DNA of 64,000 nt from NCBI GenBank assembly GCA_946407065.1, contig CAMJMQ010000003.1:62001-126000 (forward strand). The letters run 5' to 3'. The stretch is from an uncultured Clostridia bacterium (GTDB lineage: Bacteria > Bacillota > Clostridia > Oscillospirales > Acutalibacteraceae). The notes beneath the pieces are model-generated. The model made no database searches, was not told where the DNA came from, and was given only the letters and a program-made list of their open reading frames with translations. The translations under genes and the position numbers were made by a program. This document shows positions 1-8,090 of this stretch, piece by piece (the first letter of the stretch is position 1; every line of letters begins with the position of its first letter).

Positions 1-197
1 ACGTCGATGCCGCCGTCGTCACCGGGATCGACATACTCGCCCCAGTTATAGACGTTGACCTCGCCCTGGAAGGCACCATCGGGAGCAGTGTCCTCCTCGC
101 CCTCGCCGTCGGTTTCGGCAAAAGCAGTGCACACAGAGAGCGACAGCATACCGATCAGCATCAGCAGAACCAGAAAAATGGAAACGCGTTTCTTCAT
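1..197 (-). CDS. potD: Spermidine/putrescine ABC transporter substrate-binding protein, N-terminal part
   Basis: Only the first ~65 codons are inside the window; the gene runs off the left edge. The translation starts MKKR, has a hydrophobic signal segment (about residues 5-27, ending near TAFAE), an acidic Glu/Asp-rich spacer, and then VNVYNWGEYVDP, the typical first beta-strand of PotD/PotF-type periplasmic binding proteins. It is the last gene of potABCD: its ATG overlaps the potC stop as ATGA, so translation is probably coupled. It would capture polyamine outside the membrane and deliver it to PotBC. The signal peptide has no clear lipobox Cys in the visible part (there is a Cys at about residue 25), so lipoprotein anchoring is undecided. 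Confidence 0.9.
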   Translation of the reverse strand, partial: MKKRVSIFLVLLMLIGMLSLSVCTAFAETDGEGEEDTAPDGAFQGEVNVYNWGEYVDPGDDGGID

Positions 198-985
198 CGT
201 GTCGCCTCCTCGTTCTTTTTCCGCGACGCGAAGTTCGAGATGATCAGCACGCCGATCACCACAACGAACATCAGCGCCGACAGCGCATTCGCCTTGGGAT
301 TGATACGCTGGTGGGTCATGGTGTAGATCTGCACGGGCAGGGTCTGGAACCGTGAGCCGCGGGTGAAGTAGGTGATGACAAAGTCATCCAGCGAATAGGT
401 GAAGCTGATCAAGAAGCCCGAGAAGATGCCGGGCATCAGCTCATGGAGCACCACCTTGAAGAACGCCTGTACCGGCGAGCAGCCCAAATCGAGCGCCGCT
501 TCATACAAGGAGGGATCCATCTGTCGGATACGCGGCGTAACGTTGAGGATGACATACGGCGTGCAAAAACCGATATGCGCCAGCAGTACCGTCCAGAAGC
601 CCATCTCAAAGCCCATCATCACGCCCGCAAAGGTGAACAGGAGCATCAGCGACACACCCGTAACGATCTCGGGATTGATGATCGGGATATTGGACACATT
701 CTGGATAGCGGAGCGTACCCCGCCCTTGAAGTTATAGATGCCGATCGCCGCCGCTGTACCGAGGATGGTCGCGATCACGGAGGCGAGTACGGCGATGATC
801 AGCGTATTGTACAGGCTGTTCATGATCTGAGCGTCATTGAACAGCGCGGTGTACCACTTCATCGTGAAGCCCTTCCATACGCTCGTCTTGCCGTCGTTGA
901 AGGAATAGGCGATCAGGTAGATGATCGGCAGGTACAGAAACGCCATGATGATGCCGAAATAGATCTTGGAGCTGAGCTTTTTCAT
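194..985 (-). CDS. potC: Spermidine/putrescine ABC transporter permease PotC
   Basis: A 263-residue integral membrane protein with about six hydrophobic segments. It carries the binding-protein-dependent permease EAA loop (EAALDLGCSPVQAFFKVVLHELMPGI), which contacts the ATPase. Length and sequence fit PotC, the second permease of the polyamine importer. The start overlaps the end of potB by 4 nt (ATGA) and its stop overlaps potD the same way, so the permeases and binding protein are translationally coupled. Polyamine specificity follows from the PotABCD gene order and the binding-protein start; exact substrate (spermidine or putrescine) cannot be read. Confidence 0.93.
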   Translation of the reverse strand: MKKLSSKIYFGIIMAFLYLPIIYLIAYSFNDGKTSVWKGFTMKWYTALFNDAQIMNSLYNTLIIAVLASVIATILGTAAAIGIYNFKGGVRSAIQNVSNIPIINPEIVTGVSLMLLFTFAGVMMGFEMGFWTVLLAHIGFCTPYVILNVTPRIRQMDPSLYEAALDLGCSPVQAFFKVVLHELMPGIFSGFLISFTYSLDDFVITYFTRGSRFQTLPVQIYTMTHQRINPKANALSALMFVVVIGVLIISNFASRKKNEEATR

Positions 986-1773
986 CCGTTCACCGCCTCC
1001 TTATCTCCGAATCGGTTCATAACGACGAGGAAGCCGAGGATGACGATCATCAGCACCACGGCGATCGCCGAGCCGGTGTTGTGATCGCTCTGGAACACAC
1101 GCTCGATGACGTCACCGATCATGAACTGGGTGCCGCCGAGATACTGGGCGACTAAGAAGGTCGACGCGGTGGGGACGAATACCATCGTCACACCGGAGAT
1201 GATGCCCGGTACGGACAGCGGGAAAATGACCTTCGAGAATACATGAAAGCCGCTGCAGCCCAGATCCTGAGCCGCTTCGATCAGCGAGGGATCGATCTTG
1301 CTCATCACGGCATGCAGGGGCAGGATCATGAACGGCAAAAATTCATAGACCATGCCGACGATCACAGCGCCGGAGTTACCGATCAGGGTGACGTCGACGC
1401 CAAAGAGATTGAGTATCATATCGAGGGGGCCGTAGTTTTGCAGGATCAGGACCCACGCGTAGATACGCAGCAGGAAATTCATCCACATCGGCACCATCAA
1501 AAACATGATGATCATACTCTGGGCACGCTCGGAACACCGCGAGATGGAATACGCCAGCGGATATGCCAGCACCAGACAGATCACGGTAGAGATCAGCGCG
1601 ATCCCTAAGGAATACAGGAATACTTCACTGTAGACGGAAGCGTTTTTGAACGGTTCCAAAGAAAACTGCCCTTGGTCGTTCGTAAACGCAAAGTAGATCA
1701 CCATCAACAGCGGGACGATGGTGAATACCAGCATCCAGCCAAGATACGGGATAGCGGGGCGTTTTGACTTCAT
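982..1773 (-). CDS. potB: Spermidine/putrescine ABC transporter permease PotB
   Basis: 263 residues when started at the ATG at 1773 (MKSKRPAIPYLGW...). A longer in-frame reading extends into potA but its extra 57 residues are Ser/Arg-rich out-of-frame translation of potA, so the internal start is preferred. It begins just 4 nt after the potA stop. The protein has a first transmembrane helix at about residues 8-28, further hydrophobic segments, and the EAA permease loop (EAAQDLGCSGFHVFSKVIFPLSVPGI). It pairs with PotC to form the membrane channel of the polyamine importer. Confidence 0.92.
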   Translation of the reverse strand: MKSKRPAIPYLGWMLVFTIVPLLMVIYFAFTNDQGQFSLEPFKNASVYSEVFLYSLGIALISTVICLVLAYPLAYSISRCSERAQSMIIMFLMVPMWMNFLLRIYAWVLILQNYGPLDMILNLFGVDVTLIGNSGAVIVGMVYEFLPFMILPLHAVMSKIDPSLIEAAQDLGCSGFHVFSKVIFPLSVPGIISGVTMVFVPTASTFLVAQYLGGTQFMIGDVIERVFQSDHNTGSAIAVVLMIVILGFLVVMNRFGDKEAVNG

Positions 1774-1777
1774 CGGC

Positions 1778-3169
1778 TTACACCTCGCTGATTTCGGCTT
1801 TACCGAAATCGAAACACAGCGGAACATAGGTAGCGACCTGCTCGTCGATATCGCTCTGCATGATCCACTTGCGCTCGTCGGACTCGAGGATGATCTCGTT
1901 ATGCTCACCCTTCCAGATAACCGACTCGATATACACCTCGTCAAGATGACCTACGCCGTCGCCCGCGATAGACAGCGCCTCGGGCGGCAGGACGATCTTG
2001 ATCTTCTTGCCTTCCTCAAAGTAAGTGTCGGGGATGGTGACCTCAACGCCCTCGAGAAGGATAGTGGTAGTGTTATTTTCTTTATCAGAATAATAAACAT
2101 CCGTAATGATGTCATTCGTGGGATTTTGGAACATCTTCTCCATGATATGGATGTTGAACGGATCGACGCGCATGCCGATCGTCTCCCCCACCTTCTGCGC
2201 GACGGTGGAGTGGATCAGCCACAGGCATTTGTTGCACCTGACGCTGATCTCGAAGTGCACACCCTTGAAGATGACGTCCTCGACAACGCCGTTGAGCTTC
2301 GCCTGATCGGGCGCGACCACCTCGACGTCCTCGGGACGGATGACGACGTCCACGGGCTGGTTCTTCGCGAAGCCCTTGTCCACGCAATCGAGGTCGACGC
2401 CGAGCAGGCGCACCTTGCAGTCCTCGAGCATGACGCCGTTGATGATATTCGCCTCGCCGATGAAGTCGGCGACAAAGGCGTTGGCGGGCTCATTATAGAT
2501 ATCCTCAGGCGTGCCGACCTGTGCGATCACGCCGTTGTTCATGACGCAAACACGGTCGCTCATGGTCAGGGCTTCTTCCTGATCGTGAGTGACGTACACA
2601 AATGTCTTTTGGGTTTTTTGCTGAAGCTGTTTTAGCTCGATCTGCATATCCTTTCTCAGTTTCAAGTCGAGTGCGCCGAGCGGCTCATCCAACAATACGA
2701 CCTTGGGGTCGCACACCAATGCGCGCGCGATCGCGACGCGCTGCTGCTGACCGCCCGAGAGCGATCGGACAGGGCGCTTTTCATAGCCCTTGAGGTCGAC
2801 CACGGCGAGCATATGCTTGACCGTTTTCTCGATCTCCGCCTTCGGCAGCTTCTTGAGTTTCAGTCCGAAAGCGACATTATCGAACACGTTCAGATGCGGG
2901 AACAGCGCGTATTTCTGGAATACGGTGTTGACGCTGCGCTTGTGGGGCGGTACATCATTGACCTTTTCACCCTCAAAATACACCTCACCGCTCTGGGGCG
3001 TTTCAAAGCCCGCGATGACGCGCAGGGTGGTCGTCTTACCGCAGCCCGAGGGTCCGAGCAGGGTAATGAACTCCTTGTCATAGATGTCGAGGCTGATATT
3101 GTTCAATATCACCTCATTCGAGTACTTGAAATTGATATCCTTCAAGGATACGACAGAATTTTGCTTCAA
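1778..3169 (-). CDS. potA: Spermidine/putrescine ABC transporter ATPase PotA
   Basis: 463 residues. Walker [10 protein letters not shown] (residues 39-47), ABC signature LSGGQQQR (137-144), Walker B VVLLDEP (157-163) and the downstream switch His (VTHDQEEA) are intact, so it should hydrolyse ATP to power PotBC. The start is TTG at 3167-3169, with AGGAGG 8 nt upstream. It is longer than the usual ~370-residue PotA: after the first TOBE-like region there is about 90-100 extra residues ending in a second beta-rich segment ([19 protein letters not shown]), probably a second TOBE repeat. It is the first gene of potABCD, read from the promoter at 3335-3363. Confidence 0.93.
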   Translation of the reverse strand: MKQNSVVSLKDINFKYSNEVILNNISLDIYDKEFITLLGPSGCGKTTTLRVIAGFETPQSGEVYFEGEKVNDVPPHKRSVNTVFQKYALFPHLNVFDNVAFGLKLKKLPKAEIEKTVKHMLAVVDLKGYEKRPVRSLSGGQQQRVAIARALVCDPKVVLLDEPLGALDLKLRKDMQIELKQLQQKTQKTFVYVTHDQEEALTMSDRVCVMNNGVIAQVGTPEDIYNEPANAFVADFIGEANIINGVMLEDCKVRLLGVDLDCVDKGFAKNQPVDVVIRPEDVEVVAPDQAKLNGVVEDVIFKGVHFEISVRCNKCLWLIHSTVAQKVGETIGMRVDPFNIHIMEKMFQNPTNDIITDVYYSDKENNTTTILLEGVEVTIPDTYFEEGKKIKIVLPPEALSIAGDGVGHLDEVYIESVIWKGEHNEIILESDERKWIMQSDIDEQVATYVPLCFDFGKAEISEV

Positions 3170-3334
3170 CTATCTAACCTCCTTGGTTTAGACCGCCGCG
3201 GCGGTTTTTCCGCATCATACTGCCAACACTGCACGCAAAATCGCACACGTTGATCACTGATCGGAAAACAGCCTTGACGGTTCTACCGCTTTTACGCTTT
3301 ACTGCAAGATAACAGCATAAGCATACATTTATCA

Positions 3335-3363
3335 ATTATATATGCAGGGTCACATTTTGTCAA
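3335..3363 (-). promoter_or_regulatory. Sigma-A promoter of potABCD
   Basis: On the minus strand TTGACA (3358-3363) is followed after 17 nt by TATAAT (3335-3340), a perfect consensus pair. The leader to the potA TTG start is about 160 nt and contains a GC-rich palindrome (ACCGCCGCGGCGGT near 3190-3204) just before the Shine-Dalgarno. Confidence 0.85.
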
Positions 3364-3430
3364 CAAATCTACGTGAAAAATTGACTAAAATAATCGACTA
3401 TTTTTCTATGATAGTTAGAATCATGTTATA

Positions 3431-3458
3431 TTGACTTTTCATGGGAATCAGCTATAAT
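3431..3458 (+). promoter_or_regulatory. Sigma-A promoter of the polysaccharide export/LicD/CDP-ribitol genes
   Basis: TTGACT (3431-3436), 16-nt spacer, TATAAT (3453-3458). Transcription would start near 3465, immediately before the 159-bp hairpin element, so that element would form the 5' leader of the tagG-type operon. Confidence 0.75.
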
Positions 3459-3473
3459 AAAGATGACTATGCT

Positions 3474-3632
3474 ATACTATTTTCCAATAAAACAACATAG
3501 CATCTGTTGCGAGAAATTCCGCATAACTGCGTTGTCGTCCTTGATAGGCGCCAAGCCTATCGGCGTCCTTCGCCTTGTTCTGCGAAATTCTTCGCTAACA
3601 TCTGATTATACTCTTTTATTTGAAATTAGTAT
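3474..3632 (+). repeat. 159-bp inverted-repeat element, copy 1
   Basis: Starts ATACTA and ends TAGTAT; the outer arms (TACTATTTTCCAATAAAA against the reverse complement of the right end) match at about 15 of 18 positions, and inner arms around GCGAGAAATTCCGCA / TGCGAAATTCTTCGC pair as well. The centre is a stem GATAGGC-GCCAA-GCCTATC. A second copy of the same length lies at 14031-14189. Both copies have the same orientation relative to the gene that follows (here the exporter permease, 66 nt downstream). Confidence 0.75.
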
Positions 3633-3698
3633 TCATTCAAAATTTGGCATATTCTGCCATCATTCAGAGGTCTTTTACATAGGCAAAGGAGAATGATA

Positions 3699-4595
3699 AT
3701 GTTCCAGATCTTTAAAGAACATCAGGGCTTCGGCAAGCAGATCATGCTGCTCGCCAAAAATGAGCTCATCAAGAAATACAAGGGTGCGGTCATCGGACCT
3801 CTCTGGTCGGTGGTAAAACCGCTGTTCACCCTGTTTGTGTACTGGTTCGCGTTTGAGGTCGGTCTCAAGAGCGCCGGTAACGTCAAGGTTATCTTCCCTG
3901 AGCTGGGCAAGGCGGGCGGCACCTTTGAATACAGCCGTTTCCTGTTCATGCTGATCGGCTTCATCCCCTGGTTCTTCATCAACGAGAGCATCGTCCAGGG
4001 CGCGAAGTCCATCCGTGAGAACCGCCAGTTCGTCAACAAGGTCAGCTTCCCCGTATCCACCATCATGACCTACACCTCGGTCGCGCGACTGTATGTCCAC
4101 ATCTTCCTGCTCGGCTTGATGTACCTGTACGTCACCTTTGTCGGCGGCACCTACAAGATCCCCGGCATGGAAAAAGCGGTCGAGAGCGGTATTGCCCCGA
4201 GTATCTACAATTTGCAGATCTTCTTCTATATGCCGCTGATGTTCATCTTCTTCCTCGTACTGTCATGGTCGACGGCGCCGATGTCGGCGTTCTCCCGCGA
4301 CTTTGAGAATATGATCGTATCCGTCATGTCGGGTATCTTCTGGCTGTCGGGTATCATCTACGACTCCTACCTGCTCGTCGGCAAGGATCTGCCCGCGACA
4401 TGGCTGCGCTACGCGATGCTCCTCAATCCGATCAACTTCTTCGCCAACGGCTACCGCAACTGCTTCCTCTATCACCGTTGGTTCTGGGACTACAAAACCG
4501 AGTTGCTTGTCTTTCTCGCCGAACTGCTGGTCGTCTTCGCGCTGGGTGTTTTCAACTACAACCGCCTGCGCAAGAGACTGCCCGACGTACTGTAA
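3699..4595 (+). CDS. ABC-2 type polysaccharide/teichoic acid export permease
   Basis: 298 residues from the ATG at 3699, which has AAAGGAG 7 nt upstream; an earlier ATG at 3693 sits directly on the Shine-Dalgarno and is unlikely. The protein has the ABC-2 permease pattern: a cytoplasmic N-terminus with KYKGAVIGPLWSVVKPL (typical of TagG/Wzm/RfbA), then six hydrophobic segments. With the ATPase encoded 12 nt downstream it should export an undecaprenyl-linked polymer across the membrane. The neighbouring CDP-ribitol and LicD genes suggest a ribitol-phosphate-containing polymer, but TagG and Wzm-type roles cannot be separated from sequence alone. Confidence 0.9.
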   Translation: MFQIFKEHQGFGKQIMLLAKNELIKKYKGAVIGPLWSVVKPLFTLFVYWFAFEVGLKSAGNVKVIFPELGKAGGTFEYSRFLFMLIGFIPWFFINESIVQGAKSIRENRQFVNKVSFPVSTIMTYTSVARLYVHIFLLGLMYLYVTFVGGTYKIPGMEKAVESGIAPSIYNLQIFFYMPLMFIFFLVLSWSTAPMSAFSRDFENMIVSVMSGIFWLSGIIYDSYLLVGKDLPATWLRYAMLLNPINFFANGYRNCFLYHRWFWDYKTELLVFLAELLVVFALGVFNYNRLRKRLPDVL

Positions 4596-4607
4596 GGAGG
4601 GATAAGG

Positions 4608-5432
4608 ATGTCAGAAGCGATTATCTCTTTCAAGAACGTATCCAAGGAATATACCTTATATAAAAACGATCAGGAGCGTTTTCGCGCTCTGTTCTTCAAG
4701 CCCCGTAACGCCAAGATCAACAAAGCGCTCAAGAACGTCACCTTCGACGTCAAGCGCGGTGAGAGTATCGGTATCATCGGCGATAACGGCGCGGGTAAAT
4801 CCACCATCCTCAAGATGATCACCGGGGTTGCCTTCCCCAGCGAGGGCGAAGTTCAGGTCAACGGTAAGGTCGCGGCGCTCCTCGAGCTGACCGCGGGCTT
4901 CTCCACCGAGATGACCGGCCGTGAGAACATCTACCTCAAGGGCTACATCCTCGGCTTGAAGGACGCTTATATTCGCGAGATCGAGGAGAGGATCATTGAT
5001 TTCGCACAGCTGGGCGACTATATCGATCAGCCTGTCCGCACCTACTCCAGCGGTATGAAAATGCGTCTGGGCTTTGCGATCAACGTCAACATCGACCCCG
5101 ACATTCTCGTTGTCGACGAGGCGCTGTCCGTCGGTGACGCGAGCTTCAAGCGCAAGTGTAAGGACAAGATCAACGATATCATCGAGAGCGGCACTACCGT
5201 ACTGTACGTCAGCCATAACCCCGAGTCGGTCACCGAGATATGTGACCGCGCGCTGTATCTGAAAAAGGGTGAGCTGATGTATGACGGCGACGTCAAGGAA
5301 GCCTACGCCATGTACACCAAGGTGAAGGAAGAAGAAAAGAAGAAGAAAGCCGCCGCCAAGAAAAAGAAGGAAGCCGAAAAGAAGGCTGCCGAAGCAAAAG
5401 AAGCCGATAAAAAGGCTGAAGCAAAAAAATAA
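4608..5432 (+). CDS. ABC-type polysaccharide/teichoic acid export ATPase
   Basis: 274 residues, 12 nt after the permease, with a strong GGAGGG site. Walker A GDNGAGKST (58-66), signature YSSGM (146-150), and Walker B DILVVDEALSVGD (165-177) match the TagH/Wzt subfamily, including the characteristic SVGD after Walker B. The C-terminus is unusual: instead of the carbohydrate-recognition domain of Wzt or the long extension of TagH, the last ~38 residues are an almost pure Lys/Ala/Glu helix (KKKKAAAKKKKEAEKKAAEAK), probably a charged coiled coil. A palindrome (GGGGACGG/CCGTCCCC) follows the stop but lacks a T-run, so read-through to the next gene is expected. Confidence 0.92.
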   Translation: MSEAIISFKNVSKEYTLYKNDQERFRALFFKPRNAKINKALKNVTFDVKRGESIGIIGDNGAGKSTILKMITGVAFPSEGEVQVNGKVAALLELTAGFSTEMTGRENIYLKGYILGLKDAYIREIEERIIDFAQLGDYIDQPVRTYSSGMKMRLGFAINVNIDPDILVVDEALSVGDASFKRKCKDKINDIIESGTTVLYVSHNPESVTEICDRALYLKKGELMYDGDVKEAYAMYTKVKEEEKKKKAAAKKKKEAEKKAAEAKEADKKAEAKK

Positions 5433-5490
5433 ACGCATTACAGGGGACGGCATCACCGTCCCCTAACTACCATCTTTATTTGAGGCTACT

Positions 5491-7212
5491 ATGATCGACA
5501 GTGTCATCAAAAACGAGATAACCATGAGCGCTGATTATATCAAGCGCAAGGAGCTGTTGCAAGACGGCGTTTGCATCGTCGGCTCGCACCCTGTCGCGCG
5601 TTATCTCAGCAAAACAACCGAATCTCTGGGCGGCATCATCCCGCTGTTTTCCTCTGCTACGGACGTACAGGGGAATTTTTCGCATTTATGGTATGTCCTC
5701 GAAGCGGAGAATTACAGCGCCGATGAGCTTGATACCTCCATCAAAATGAGCGAACAACAGCATGCGGCTTTTCTCTGCATTATTCTTTTACCGAATATTA
5801 AGCGCAATCATACCATCCAAAAATACGCCGAGATGGAGCTGTTCACCGCAATGGGCGACCTGCTCACTCCGCTGAGAAAACAGCTCAGCGGTCATCAACA
5901 TATCCGCGCAATTTTCCTTGACAGAATTTTCGGCGGCGAATTCGACTGCTTTGATCTTGCCGCGATCTCCCGTGAGGTGCAGGAAAACAACGTCATCCAC
6001 CTCACGCAATCGATGGCGAACCGCTACGCCTCCGCGCTCTATATCTCCGACGCGATCGACGCGGTGTTCACCGTCAGCAAGTACGGCAAGGAGGGCAACG
6101 TATACAACGCCTCGTCCTTCTACCTCAGCGAGTATCACCTGATGAGCGAGATCTACACCATGCTCGCGCGTCACGGGGTACGGTTGACCGTCTCGGGTGA
6201 GCCGTCAGAGTCGGAATACGGCGCACTCTCTAACGGCAAGCTCCGCTCACTGGGCTATGAGAACGTCTGCGATTTCTCCGACGCTTTGCGCTACACCCTG
6301 CTGCATCACCTCGAGCGCTTCAGCATCCAGACCGACCGTATCCACGATGGTTACAGCGGCAAGCTGAACACCCTGCGCGTTATCGAAAAGGATATGCTGC
6401 GCGAGATCGACCGCATCTGCCGCAAGCATGATATCAAATACTTCATCAGCTACGGCACCATGCTCGGCGCGGTACGCCACGGCGGATTCATCCCGTGGGA
6501 TGACGATGTGGATGTCGCCATGCTGCGCAGTGAATTTGAAAAGTTTCGTCAAATCGCTCCAAAAGAATTAAATAATTGTTTCAGCTATGAAAGCCATGTG
6601 AATCACAACGGCTATCACTACTTCTTTGACAGGATCACCGCGAAGGATACCTACTTCGCGTCCAAATATTCCGACGATTATGAAATGCACAAGGGTATCT
6701 CGATCGACATCTTTGTCCTCGACAATGTACCTGCCGACCCGAAGGCGGCTTATCGCTTCTGGCAGGGTTTGATGCGCCGCCGTATGATCATGAACGTGCG
6801 GTGGAAGAACACCGCGAGAAAAGGCAAAGCCTATCTGCTCAGCAAGCTCCTGCTTCCCTTCCTGCGGCTGAGGAGCATGGACAGCTACTCGCGCTCTTAT
6901 GAAAAGGCGGTGCGCAAATATGAGCACAAGGATACGGGCTGGGTCATGCCCGCCTCATCCGACCACAAATACCGCGGCACCTTCCCCATCGAGACATTCA
7001 GCGAGGTCATCCCCTACCGCTTTGACGATGTCGATACCTTCATCCCTGTCGGGTACAAGGATTTCCTCAAAGCATGGTATACGGACGATTACATGGATAT
7101 GCTGCCGCTGAGTCAGCAGAATCCCTTCCATGATTATTATCGACTGGATCTCGGCACGCATATACAGGACAACGCCGAGCCGCAGTTTGATTATATGGGA
7201 GAATTGCTGTAA
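5491..7212 (+). CDS. LicD-family phosphotransferase with N-terminal degenerate SDR-like domain
   Basis: 573 residues; ATG with GAGG 5 nt upstream. Residues ~25-285 resemble an extended short-chain dehydrogenase/epimerase: a degenerate dinucleotide loop (VGSHPVARYL), the late motif YISDAIDAVF and GNVYNASS, and a typical C-terminal helix, but no clear YxxxK active site. From ~295 to the end it is LicD-like: ISYGTMLGAVRHGGFIPWDDDVDVAM contains the conserved Asp cluster that binds metal and nucleotide. LicD enzymes transfer phosphocholine or, in the related fukutin/FKRP family, ribitol-5-phosphate from CDP-ribitol. Because CDP-ribitol synthesis genes follow directly, ribitol-phosphate transfer to a surface glycan is the best guess; phosphocholine transfer is the alternative. 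Confidence 0.85.
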   Translation: MIDSVIKNEITMSADYIKRKELLQDGVCIVGSHPVARYLSKTTESLGGIIPLFSSATDVQGNFSHLWYVLEAENYSADELDTSIKMSEQQHAAFLCIILLPNIKRNHTIQKYAEMELFTAMGDLLTPLRKQLSGHQHIRAIFLDRIFGGEFDCFDLAAISREVQENNVIHLTQSMANRYASALYISDAIDAVFTVSKYGKEGNVYNASSFYLSEYHLMSEIYTMLARHGVRLTVSGEPSESEYGALSNGKLRSLGYENVCDFSDALRYTLLHHLERFSIQTDRIHDGYSGKLNTLRVIEKDMLREIDRICRKHDIKYFISYGTMLGAVRHGGFIPWDDDVDVAMLRSEFEKFRQIAPKELNNCFSYESHVNHNGYHYFFDRITAKDTYFASKYSDDYEMHKGISIDIFVLDNVPADPKAAYRFWQGLMRRRMIMNVRWKNTARKGKAYLLSKLLLPFLRLRSMDSYSRSYEKAVRKYEHKDTGWVMPASSDHKYRGTFPIETFSEVIPYRFDDVDTFIPVGYKDFLKAWYTDDYMDMLPLSQQNPFHDYYRLDLGTHIQDNAEPQFDYMGELL

Positions 7213-7222
7213 TTCACGCATC

Positions 7223-7361
7223 CGTAGGGCGGGGGGGCTTGCTCCCGCCGCAGGTTATCCGAATGATAAAACTGTATAATAAAAAACAACACCTCAATCC
7301 ACTTCGCTTTAGACGATTAATAAAGTGGTGATGTTTCGGCGGGAGCAAGCCCCCGCCCTAC
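7223..7361 (+). repeat. GTAGGGCGGGGGCTTGC-type inverted repeat
   Basis: Left arm GTAGGGCGGGG..GCTTGCTCCCGCCG (7223-7250) and right arm CGGCGGGAGCAAGCCCCC.. (7337-7361) are reverse complements around an ~85-nt AT-richer loop. Each arm is itself partly self-complementary. It fills the gap between the LicD gene and tarI. Relatives occur at 9169, 36899, 41622, 43960 and 50943. Confidence 0.85.
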
Positions 7362-7382
7362 AAATTAAAGGAGGATAATATT

Positions 7383-8090
7383 ATGATATTCGCAGTTATC
7401 TTGGCGGGCGGTACAGGCTCGCGCATGGGTTCCACCGATATGCCCAAGCAGTTCCTGGAGATCAAGGGCAAGCCCATCCTCAATCATACCATTGAAAAAT
7501 TCCTGCCGAATCCGCAGTTTGAGAAAATCATCGTTCTCTCCCCCAAGGCGTGGATCGGGCATACCAAGGAGCTTATCCGCAAGCATACCGGCATAAATGA
7601 TAAGATCGCGGTCATAGAGGGCGGCGCAACCCGCAACGAGACCATCATGAACGCGATCAACTATATCGATGAAGAATACGGGCTTGACGACGACACCGTG
7701 ATCGTCACTCACGACAGCGTGCGCCCATTCGTCACACATCGAATCATCAATGAGAATATAAATACAGCTCTCAGCTGCGGCGCGTGCGATACCGTCATCC
7801 CCGCTACCGACACCATCGTAGAGGGCGATGGCGACGCGATCACCGCGATTCCCGACCGCCGCAGGATGTATCAGGGTCAGACGCCCCAGAGCTTTAAGGC
7901 AAAGCTGCTGCGCGATACCTACAACAGCCTGACCGATGACGAGAAGGAGATCCTCACTGACGCGGCGAAAATCCTCGTGATGAAGGGCTTCAAGGTCAAG
8001 CCGGTACAGGGAGAAACCTTCAACATCAAGATCACCTATCCCTATGATTTGAAGATCGCAAGATCGCTTTTGGATGAGGAAACGGCATGA
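7383..8090 (+). CDS. tarI: Ribitol-5-phosphate (or 2-C-methylerythritol-4-phosphate) cytidylyltransferase
   Basis: 235 residues of the IspD/TarI family. The nucleotide-binding start FAVILAGGTGSRMG, the Lys of MPKQFLEI, GGATRNETIMNAI and VTHDSVRPFV are all present. It would use CTP and an alditol phosphate to make a CDP-alditol. The gene overlaps a TarJ-type dehydrogenase by 4 nt, and that pairing defines TarI (CDP-ribitol synthesis) rather than isoprenoid IspD. Start ATG is preceded by AAGGAGG. It belongs with the upstream LicD-type transferase and exporter. Confidence 0.88.
   Translation: MIFAVILAGGTGSRMGSTDMPKQFLEIKGKPILNHTIEKFLPNPQFEKIIVLSPKAWIGHTKELIRKHTGINDKIAVIEGGATRNETIMNAINYIDEEYGLDDDTVIVTHDSVRPFVTHRIINENINTALSCGACDTVIPATDTIVEGDGDAITAIPDRRRMYQGQTPQSFKAKLLRDTYNSLTDDEKEILTDAAKILVMKGFKVKPVQGETFNIKITYPYDLKIARSLLDEETA

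Noticed and set aside
1774..1944. Extended N-terminus of PotB
   Set aside because: The extra residues are an out-of-frame reading of potA; the ATG at 1773 gives the normal length.
5440..5466. GGGGACGG/CCGTCCCC hairpin after the export ATPase as a terminator
   Set aside because: No T-run follows; the next gene has the same direction and no promoter was found.
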